NCBI GenBank assembly: GCA_002793835.1
Contig: PFDW01000046.1
Coordinates: 11,785-34,575, forward strand
Source of the DNA: Candidatus Portnoybacteria bacterium CG10_big_fil_rev_8_21_14_0_10_36_7
GTDB lineage: Bacteria > Patescibacteriota > Minisyncoccia > Portnoybacterales > PFDW01
Direction of reading: 5' to 3'
DNA length: 22,791 nucleotides
Shown: positions 14,501-20,323 of the stretch, piece by piece
Numbering within the stretch: the first letter of the stretch is position 1
How the letters are laid out: the number at the start of each line of letters is the position of its first letter
Position numbers and translations under genes: made by a program
The notes under the pieces: model-generated
Databases searched by the model: none
Told to the model about the DNA's origin: nothing
The model's input: only the letters and a program-made list of their open reading frames with translations

Positions 14501-15664
14501 ACTGCGACTAACGAAGCTATCGCTCTAACGAACATTAATTTGTATCGAGTATTGGGTGATAACAATGGTAGTAACTATGAAAGCGTAAGCTTATACAATG
14601 GTAGTACTTTCGTTGGCACAACTTATCTAACACCAACTACCAGTCCAGAATCAGAGGCAAACTTTAATTTGTCTGCGATTGATAAGGAACAAACCGTACC
14701 AAAGAATGGCACCTTAACTTTAACTGTCAAAGCAACATTTAACGGTACTGATAACACAACTTCGGGTACAACTACTGCGTTGGGTCTACATTCAGCTGGT
14801 AATATTCGAGGTCGTGGTGTCGATTCAGGAACATCTAATATTGCTCCAACAGTCACTTCTGGTGCTTTGAGCACTACGGACACCTCCAAGGGATTCATCT
14901 TGCGAAAGACCAAGCCGACTTTAGCCAAAACTGGTTTAGCTACAAGCATCTTAACAGTTGGTACAAACAGCTTATACAAGGTTACAGTTTCAGCTGACAG
15001 CAAGGGCGATATTGCGTTCAACAAGTTAACATTCTTCATTTCTGGTGCTTTGGGTAGTACACATCCATTAGGTACTGACGACATACCTGCTACATTGTCA
15101 GAAGCTACGCTTCAAACCAGTGCAAGCATCTATTCTGTTAATAGCGGTACATCAACAGTTGATACTGTCGCCTTTAACAATTTCAAGATGTATAATGGTT
15201 CAGGTCAGCAGATTACCAATGGTACTTTCTACTTCAGAACACAAAGAAATGATGATGTTGATGGTAGCAAGTTAGGTCAAGGATCTGGTTGGTATGTCTC
15301 GTGGGTAAAGACAGCTGCAACCAGCGAAGAAGTTGTTGCCGCTGGAGACAGCAAGACATATGAATTAAAAGCTGACTTTGTTGGTTCATTGGCTGCATCT
15401 GGAAACAGTGTAATCACCTACGTCCCACTTATTAGCTCAGCAGTTAACACTGGAGCAACATATGCGGATGTAGTTGGTACAATCAATGGCGAAACGTATG
15501 ACATAACATCAGCTACTTCAACAGGTAATGTTGGCTCTACGTCAACTCCATCATTCGTATGGTCTGATAAGAGCAATGCGTCACACACGACTGCAACTGC
15601 TGATTGGACTAACGATTACTTGGTGTCAGGGTTAGCCTTGCCATCACAGAGCTTATCGTACTAA
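11504..15664 (+). CDS. Very large secreted repeat protein, probable S-layer or major surface protein
   Basis: The 1386-residue protein starts with a signal peptide (Lys-rich start MSKKLQK, hydrophobic core to about 30, likely cleavage after AAIA-A). Next comes a CPR-type surface module (about 40-150: SNMYKRLILNPEVFESYGH, SDLVRVIDNPKVYQLV). About seven divergent beta-sandwich repeats of 110-200 residues follow (about 175-290, 316-450, 468-613, 640-775, 800-940, 965-1105 and 1128-1332), with recurring elements such as TNVKLFDGST, VPKGTTK and ITVKADI. There is no C-terminal membrane anchor or sorting signal. The only cysteines are Cys718 and Cys727, which could form one disulfide. Codons ending in C (AAC, ATC, TTC) are more frequent than in neighbours, as in highly expressed genes. 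ATG 11504 is chosen for the signal peptide. A strong terminator follows. Confidence 0.85.
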   Translation: MSKKLQKVVSITTSLTTIVWMSGVAMLAPIAAIAATTIVDGDTIKTADNYDVYIVKIVGSNMYKRLILNPEVFESYGHLSWDKIKTVDQATMDSYTVSDLVRVIDNPKVYQLVPNGDVGEKHWLNMSGADFTAQGRDWNSIYTINATDGGNYTEASEITGGSVVAPSTGLAVALASGTSAGAVAIGATDSEFAKINLTAGTDKAHTITSIAVRRSGVSNDTDISAVKLFNGSTQVGSTQAINTNSHKATFSGLTLTIGAGSTVTLTVKGSVAATAATSSQVILGVEAASDIVTDVTPSGSFPVNGGALTIAGVSVGNATVIAQSSPSGNLLSGSTDQNVASFKFNASSTEAISIRSIKLTENGTSADADTTNIKLKIAGVQIGATASALINGTVTFDLSSSPISVLAGGSKTVDVYTDVASGINTSRTIEFDINNVNDVVVVGLNSNGGIQLQNAFAQAGQALTVNQGSFTVALDTATNPATQTLVKGTNNNTMTALKFSAGANEGIRVTELKLTLTGTGSVTDVNNVAIYDNGTTSGGTGTLIASGAIVGTTITFGSNTNGAFDSSGLFDVAASGNRYITVKADIPPGATAANTVGFKVNVVGDVKIDGLSSMNDIASTASNITLNSPNGNNHTISGNGSLSISLSSGTPSAQTVAKNTSNITFTKFDLTASSEDIAVTSIVVRSYLGAGSSGAVGGSGTTTNVKLMDGSTQLGSTCTNTATNGTCTFSFSLTVPKNVTKTLSIVGDIPTNAGASSIHFDIPGAGTIADDISSTGISSGVDLSEAGSASGNLFTIGAPTLTVAAASTPAATTFVKSTIDGKVLTLLLTAGASESIQVSSIKIMGATTSGALIGANTVAGTTTTNVKLFDGSTKIGNTGAFTAGTYSTTADYVNFTGLDFIVPKGTTKQIDVKLTVGGSNTDYYFGVSTTSDVVASGLSSGASATVTLSATPSMGAAMTFASAGTLAVDDAADTPTIAMVSVGGSGMTSNEVIVRKIKFTATNEAIALTNINLYRVLGDNNGSNYESVSLYNGSTFVGTTYLTPTTSPESEANFNLSAIDKEQTVPKNGTLTLTVKATFNGTDNTTSGTTTALGLHSAGNIRGRGVDSGTSNIAPTVTSGALSTTDTSKGFILRKTKPTLAKTGLATSILTVGTNSLYKVTVSADSKGDIAFNKLTFFISGALGSTHPLGTDDIPATLSEATLQTSASIYSVNSGTSTVDTVAFNNFKMYNGSGQQITNGTFYFRTQRNDDVDGSKLGQGSGWYVSWVKTAATSEEVVAAGDSKTYELKADFVGSLAASGNSVITYVPLISSAVNTGATYADVVGTINGETYDITSATSTGNVGSTSTPSFVWSDKSNASHTTATADWTNDYLVSGLALPSQSLSY

Positions 15665-15736
15665 TTTAATTTCTCGCTTCCTCTTGTGACTCTTGGGCTA
15701 GTTAGTGTGAGCTTAAGAGATGGAATGTGGAGAAAT

Positions 15737-15768
15737 AAACTCCGCCCCAGAAATGGGGCGGAGTTTTG
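15737..15768 (+). terminator. Strong intrinsic terminator of the S-layer-like gene
   Basis: A perfect 12-bp stem (15737-15748 with 15755-15766, core CTCCGCCCC / GGGGCGGAG) has a 6-base loop. The T residues of the right arm end it, with TTTTG at 15764-15768. Confidence 0.92.
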
Positions 15769-15797
15769 TATTATCTGAATTTTTTGCTAAAATTTAT

Positions 15798-15803
15798 TAT
15801 AAT
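15798..15803 (+). promoter_or_regulatory. -10 element of the lamin-tail protein gene
   Basis: A perfect TATAAT lies 30 bases after the preceding terminator and 16 bases before ATG 15820. No convincing -35 was found at normal spacing. A weak GGAAG (15809-15813) 6 bases before the ATG may help ribosome binding. Confidence 0.5.
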
Positions 15804-15819
15804 AAAATGGAAGAAAAAA

Positions 15820-17202
15820 ATGGATAAATTTTGTATTTTACCAATTGTGATGATTATAACTGGGCTAAGCTTAGGCGCTATTGGTTTGGCTAATAATTTA
15901 AATAATAACGCCAATAAATTAGAAGTCATTGAGATAAATAAAACTAATTATGGTAGTGGGATAAGTAGCCCGGGAAATCTAACAGTAAGCAAAAAAAATG
16001 AGCCGACAATATTAGCTCTGACTCCAAATACGCAAATTGAGATAGCAGTCGCCGGAGCCAGCACCTCCCCATTGTCATCAATAATCGAGGAAATTTATGT
16101 TTATAAAAATGAAATAGTTAGTGGCGTTAGTTTGTCGCCAATTATCGAAGAAGAATTCCATTACAATTTTAATAAAAAAAATAAAGAAATAGCCGTAATT
16201 GATGATCCACTTGAGACTACGGAATTTGATGTTGATACGCCAGTAGTTGTTGAGCCAGATTCTGCCCCTATTTATTCACCACCACCTGCAATATCTTTGC
16301 CACCGAGTACCCCAGATGAGTCGCCCGAGGAAATTATTGTACCGCCAGTTGAGGCTACATCAACTGCGCAGTTGATGATAAATAATTTTGAAGTTTATGA
16401 TATCAGTAACAAAGGCGCAAAAATATTTTGGCAAACTAATTTGGACGCAACTTCATCAATATTATTTGGGACATCAACGGAATATAATTTAATTGTTGAG
16501 AGCACCACGGCAACAACTTCGTTGGATATAGTATTGGATAATTTAATGCCAGATCAAGATTATCATATAAAATTAAGTGTTGTGGCTAGCGATGGACAAA
16601 GTATTTCAACTGAGGATGCCATATTTCATACGACAGATAAGGCTAATTACGTTGTTATTTCGGAAATTAAAATTAGTGGTGAAACTGTTAGTGACGAATG
16701 GATAGAATTGTATAATCCAACAGGCAATATCGTTGATTTATCTGGCTGGTCATTAAAGCGAAAATCAAAATCTGGGAGTGAATACAATTTAGTTAGCTCA
16801 GGTTCATTTGCTGGCTCAATTTGGGCGCATGGCTATTTTTTAATAACTCATAAGATTGATTACATGGGGACAACAACAGCAGATTTATTTTATTCATCTA
16901 AGAGTTATGCAGTCGCTTCAAATAATACAGTTTTACTTTATGATAATAATGATTTGTTGGTTGATAAGGTTGGGTATGGTGAAGCAAATGATTTCGAGGA
17001 ATATGTATTTAGTGAAAATCCTGACAGTCAGCAGTCTTTAGAACGTAAAGCACAAAAAAGCGCCACAGCAGAGAGTATGGCGCTTGGTGGCGCAGATGAG
17101 TTGTCTGGCAATGCTTTAGACACAGATAATAATTTTTCTGATTTTATTTTACAGGATAATCCCAGTCCTCAAAACTCTGAATTTGTAAGTGAATCGATTT
17201 AA
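15820..17202 (+). CDS. Anchored surface protein with fibronectin-III-like and lamin-tail domains
   Basis: The 460-residue protein has an N-terminal membrane anchor or signal segment (about 5-25). A long low-complexity region follows (about 30-180), ending in a Pro-rich stretch (IYSPPPAISLPPSTPDESPE) typical of wall- or surface-spanning linkers. A fibronectin-III-like domain (about 185-273: AKIFWQTNLDATSSILFGTS, LMPDQDYHIKLSV) leads to a lamin-tail domain (about 276-410: YVVISEIKIS, DEWIELYNPTG, DLSGWSLKR, and the late QQSLERK motif). Lamin-tail domains on bacterial surface proteins are thought to be adhesive or binding modules. ATG 15820 is chosen because an upstream frame would run into the terminator. 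The protein is probably displayed on the S-layer made by the preceding gene. It converges on a glycosyltransferase gene with only 3 bases between the stop codons. Confidence 0.85.
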   Translation: MDKFCILPIVMIITGLSLGAIGLANNLNNNANKLEVIEINKTNYGSGISSPGNLTVSKKNEPTILALTPNTQIEIAVAGASTSPLSSIIEEIYVYKNEIVSGVSLSPIIEEEFHYNFNKKNKEIAVIDDPLETTEFDVDTPVVVEPDSAPIYSPPPAISLPPSTPDESPEEIIVPPVEATSTAQLMINNFEVYDISNKGAKIFWQTNLDATSSILFGTSTEYNLIVESTTATTSLDIVLDNLMPDQDYHIKLSVVASDGQSISTEDAIFHTTDKANYVVISEIKISGETVSDEWIELYNPTGNIVDLSGWSLKRKSKSGSEYNLVSSGSFAGSIWAHGYFLITHKIDYMGTTTADLFYSSKSYAVASNNTVLLYDNNDLLVDKVGYGEANDFEEYVFSENPDSQQSLERKAQKSATAESMALGGADELSGNALDTDNNFSDFILQDNPSPQNSEFVSESI

Positions 17203-17205
17203 ATC

Positions 17206-18336
17206 TTAAAATAATTTTTCTGTTTCAGCGACCATTTTTTCGAGAGAAAATTCTTTTATTTTTTCTTTAGCCAGCTCGCTCATTTTTTGGGCTGTTAATG
17301 GATTTTGGATTAAATAATTAATTTTTGTAGTTAACGCTTGGTTATCGGCTGGCTCTACTAAGATACCAGTTTTATCATTTTCAATCATTTCTGGTAGTCC
17401 GCCAACATTAGTAGCAATTATTGTTAGACCCGCTGTCATTGCCTCTAGGATGACCCAGGGCATGCCTTCTTTAAGAGAGGGGAGAACAAATATGTCTAAC
17501 GCCTTTAAGTATGAGCTGGCATTGTTTTTTGAGCCAACGAGTAAAAATTTGTTAGTTAAATTATGGTCTTTTATTAGTCTCTCTAGGCTTGTCCTTTCCG
17601 CTCCTTCTCCAATAACTATAAAGATTACGCCTTGTGTCTCTTGTGCAGATTTAATTAAGTAATCTAGTCCTTTGTTTTTGTAAAGATTGGCTATTGTGCC
17701 AACAATTTTGTTATTTTGTTTATATATGCTTTCGGGCAATAATTTTTTTAGCGCTTCATCTTTTTTCAAGAAACACAAACTATTTTGATTAAGGCCGTTG
17801 TGAATGGCTACTAATTTTTCTGGTGACGCTATGCCAAGTTTAATTGCTAATTCTCTATCACTTTTGGAAACCGTAACAATTATATCTTTAAATCTTGCGC
17901 TCCATTTTTCTGCATATAAGTATATGCGTTTTTTTATGTTAGATACATTTTCATTAAACGCCCATCCGCCAATACAATAAATTACTTTTGGTCGGTTCGA
18001 CGCTGGTAATTGACTTGCTGCATAGCTTCCTAAAACACCGGCCTTGGAGCTATTTAAGTGAATTATATCTGGAGAGACACTAGCGGTGATTTTTTTAATC
18101 TCCGAGATTGCCAATAAGTCGCTTAGAGGAGAAATATTTCTTTTTAAATGATTTAGATAAACTCCTTTAACATTTTGCTCATTCAGCCTTGAGATTAAAT
18201 CATCATCGCCTTGCCCTTCTTTTCCGCATGCTACTGTTATGATATATCGATTTTTTAAAGCACAAGCTAAATCAAAAACCGCTTTTTGCGCTCCTCCAAA
18301 CTCCGCTTTAGTTATTAGAAATAGAATCTTTTTCAT
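17206..18336 (-). CDS. GT4-family glycosyltransferase
   Basis: This GT-B fold enzyme transfers a sugar from a nucleotide donor to a glycan or lipid-linked acceptor. The 376-residue protein is full length. The N-terminal acceptor domain opens with MKKILFLITKAEFGGAQKAV, where the Gly-Gly loop sits. The C-terminal donor domain starts near 205 (KIVGTIANLYKNKGLDYLI) and has the GT4 motif with Glu290 and Glu298 spaced by seven residues (EGMPWVILE), followed by GGLPEMIENDKTGILV. It is the only minus-strand gene in the window and converges on the lamin-tail gene. It is divergent from the polysaccharide operon at 18523, and the shared upstream region (18337-18522) carries a clear plus-strand promoter but no clear one for this strand. 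Sugar specificity cannot be read from the sequence. Confidence 0.92.
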   Translation of the reverse strand: MKKILFLITKAEFGGAQKAVFDLACALKNRYIITVACGKEGQGDDDLISRLNEQNVKGVYLNHLKRNISPLSDLLAISEIKKITASVSPDIIHLNSSKAGVLGSYAASQLPASNRPKVIYCIGGWAFNENVSNIKKRIYLYAEKWSARFKDIIVTVSKSDRELAIKLGIASPEKLVAIHNGLNQNSLCFLKKDEALKKLLPESIYKQNNKIVGTIANLYKNKGLDYLIKSAQETQGVIFIVIGEGAERTSLERLIKDHNLTNKFLLVGSKNNASSYLKALDIFVLPSLKEGMPWVILEAMTAGLTIIATNVGGLPEMIENDKTGILVEPADNQALTTKINYLIQNPLTAQKMSELAKEKIKEFSLEKMVAETEKLF

Positions 18337-18349
18337 TGGGTTATAATGA

Positions 18350-18379
18350 TTGACTGAAAGGCTAATAAATTGCTATATT
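18350..18379 (+). promoter_or_regulatory. Promoter of the polysaccharide operon leader (extended -10)
   Basis: TTGACT (18350-18355), an 18-base spacer and TGC-TATATT (TATATT at 18374-18379) form an extended -10 promoter, with the same TGC before the hexamer as the iscS promoter. The start is predicted at about 18386, on an ATG. Confidence 0.65.
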
Positions 18380-18385
18380 TACATT

Positions 18386-18427
18386 ATGGCTGTTTCAGCC
18401 TATTTTGGCAATAAAGCAATCTTTTAG
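18386..18427 (+). CDS. 13-residue leaderless micro-ORF upstream of the polysaccharide operon
   Basis: ATG 18386 lies 6 bases after the -10 hexamer, exactly as for the micro-ORF at 1132, and opens a 13-codon frame (MAVSAYFGNKAIF) ending in TAG at 18425-18427. A 5-bp hairpin GGCTG / CAGCC (18388-18392 with 18396-18400) begins on the third base of the predicted transcript. It may be a translated leader that controls the polysaccharide operon, or only the 5' end of an untranslated leader of about 137 bases. No homology is recognised. Confidence 0.3.
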   Translation: MAVSAYFGNKAIF

Positions 18428-18522
18428 CTGTATTTTGATTCGAGTTCAAGAATTATATTTGGTTTTTTGTAGATAATTTAAGCCACGGGAAGAAGTGTTT
18501 AATCAGGCAGTCAAGGCAATCT

Positions 18523-19350
18523 ATGGGCTTAGAAGATGATTATCCATTTAATCTAATGAAAAAAAATAATAAAATTTGTTTTGTTTCTGTTGATGTCGAG
18601 AGCGACCTAAATGATGAGGCCTCGTTTAGTAATATAAATAGTATTGAGCATCTATTGGGAGTTTTCAGGCAGAATAGTGTTCCGGCAACTTTATTTGTGT
18701 CAGGTCTTGTGCTAGAAAAATTTCCTGAACTTGTTAAAAAATGGTCAGTAGAATTTGAAATAGGATCCCATAATTATACTCACGATAGTCTTACAAATTT
18801 GTCAGCAGAAGAAAAAACCTTGCAAATAAATAATTTTCAAAATCTTTATAGGCGTAATTTAGGAAAAACTTGTGTAGGTTTTAGGGCCCCACGTCATTTA
18901 ATTGATAATGAAGAAATAAAATTTTTACAAGATGGGGATTTTGAATATGATAGTAGTGTAATCCCAGACTACGTGTCATTTAAAAGATACGGAGGTTTTA
19001 AAGGAAAGGCACCATTAATGCCTTATCGTGTGAGTGAAAAAGATTATCTTAAGAAGGGAGAGTCACGTTTTATTGAATTGCCCTTAACGCCAGTTCTGGG
19101 TGGCTTTCCTTTGGCAGGAACTTGGATTAGATATTTCGGGCCAAGCTTTTTTAGAACGCTATTATTTTTTAGAAAACCCAATTTTTTATCTTTGATGATG
19201 CACTCGTGGGATGCTATTGAATTTAATGGCCCAAATTCTAGAAATAGTGGAGAAAAGTATTTACATCAATTAGAAATCATTCTAAAACATTTGAAGAAGA
19301 TAAGCTATGAATTTAAAAGTGGGGAGAAAATTGCTAATGAACTCAAATAA
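18523..19350 (+). CDS. Polysaccharide deacetylase (NodB/CE4 family)
   Basis: CE4 enzymes remove N- or O-acetyl groups from surface polysaccharides using a metal. The 275-residue protein shows the family motifs in order: Asp24 in VSVDVESD (motif 1), His83 and His87 in GSHNYTHDSL (motif 2, metal ligands), Arg121 and Pro123 in GFRAPRH (motif 3), and His227 in LMMHSWDAIEF (motif 5). The segment between motifs 3 and 5 (FIELPLTPVLGGFPLAGTW) and the MHSWD ending resemble the XrtA/PEP-CTERM-type deacetylases with a DUF3473-like tail. There is no signal peptide, so it may act in the cytoplasm or on a lipid-linked intermediate. ATG 18523 has a weak AAGG site; ATG 18556 is an alternative. The 3' end overlaps the next gene. 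Confidence 0.88.
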   Translation: MGLEDDYPFNLMKKNNKICFVSVDVESDLNDEASFSNINSIEHLLGVFRQNSVPATLFVSGLVLEKFPELVKKWSVEFEIGSHNYTHDSLTNLSAEEKTLQINNFQNLYRRNLGKTCVGFRAPRHLIDNEEIKFLQDGDFEYDSSVIPDYVSFKRYGGFKGKAPLMPYRVSEKDYLKKGESRFIELPLTPVLGGFPLAGTWIRYFGPSFFRTLLFFRKPNFLSLMMHSWDAIEFNGPNSRNSGEKYLHQLEIILKHLKKISYEFKSGEKIANELK

Positions 19351-20323
19351 ATTTATTAAAATTGATTCCTTTGATGAGTGGAGAACTTTGCTAGGTAAGG
19401 TTAAATTTAAAACTTTTTTTCATGAAACAGAATGGGAAAGTTTTTTGGAGAAAGAATTCGAGTGGATTAATTTTGAGCATTTTGTATATGATAATAATGT
19501 ATTGGTTTCCTTTGCATCAATAAATAAGGGTAGCTCTAGATATGTTTCACATCCATTCTCCGAGTATGGAGGGCCTATGCCATTAGGTCCGGTTATAGAT
19601 CTTAGGGAATTTAAAAAAGATTTAATTCGGGCATTTGGAGAAAGCTTAAAGATGAACATTCACCCAAAAGCGTTGGAATATTTTAGTAATATATCAACGC
19701 CTAAGGAAGAGGGAGCAGGCCTTATCTCTTATTGGGTTGATTGGCGTAATAAAGAAAAAGATTTAATGATTCACGAAGTGAGAAAGACACTTAGGCATTC
19801 GCTAGATCGTTTAAATGAAGAAAATATATTGATAGCTACATGTTCTGACAAAGATGAATTACAGCAATTTTATCGTCAGTATTTGTTTAATATGCGAGAG
19901 AAGCTGAATCTATCTCTCCCTATGTCATTTTTTAATTTTTTTTTCAATAACTCTAAAGTAGATATTGTGCTCGCAAAAAAGGAAGATAAGGTTATTGGTG
20001 GTAGCATCTTTTTGAATTATGGAGATTTTTGTCATTACTTTATAAACGCTGTTGATGTTGATGACAACCCGTCGGCGCTAATATTGTTTGAGAAAATTAA
20101 GAATGTTTCAGCAGAAGGGAAAATTATGGATTTAGGTGGCACTAGAGAAGGTTCTAGTTTAGAGACTTTTAAACAAGCGTGGCATGGAGAAAAGAAAAAC
20201 ATTATTCAAATAGGGGAGACCAACGGTGCGATGAGGAATAGTAGCATGCGAAAATTGTGGAAATATTTACCGATAGGATTAGTACCAATAATAAGTAAAG
20301 GGCTTTATCCAAAAATAATTTAA
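19337..20323 (+). CDS. FemAB/GNAT-like transferase of the polysaccharide locus
   Basis: The 328-residue protein matches the FemAB or Acetyltransf_6 type, made of two GNAT-like domains. The N-terminal half contains FFHETEWESFLEKEF, the usual opening, and SHPFSEYGGPM. The C-terminal half holds VIGGSIFLNYGDFCHYFINA and IMDLGGTREGSSLETFKQAW. FemAB proteins join an amino acid or acyl group to a cell-wall or polysaccharide precursor. ATG 19337 is preferred over ATG 19307 because GGGGAG lies 10 bases upstream and the shorter product starts in the usual way; it overlaps the deacetylase gene by 14 bases. A deacetylase followed by a FemAB protein is the order found in XrtA-type exopolysaccharide loci, but no exosortase is visible here. 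Confidence 0.82.
   Translation: MNSNKFIKIDSFDEWRTLLGKVKFKTFFHETEWESFLEKEFEWINFEHFVYDNNVLVSFASINKGSSRYVSHPFSEYGGPMPLGPVIDLREFKKDLIRAFGESLKMNIHPKALEYFSNISTPKEEGAGLISYWVDWRNKEKDLMIHEVRKTLRHSLDRLNEENILIATCSDKDELQQFYRQYLFNMREKLNLSLPMSFFNFFFNNSKVDIVLAKKEDKVIGGSIFLNYGDFCHYFINAVDVDDNPSALILFEKIKNVSAEGKIMDLGGTREGSSLETFKQAWHGEKKNIIQIGETNGAMRNSSMRKLWKYLPIGLVPIISKGLYPKII

Noticed and set aside
12238..15084. Several long open frames on the minus strand inside the S-layer-like gene
   Set aside because: They lie antisense to a well-supported gene, have no starts with ribosome-binding sites, and arise from its biased codon use and repetitive Ala/Thr/Val content.
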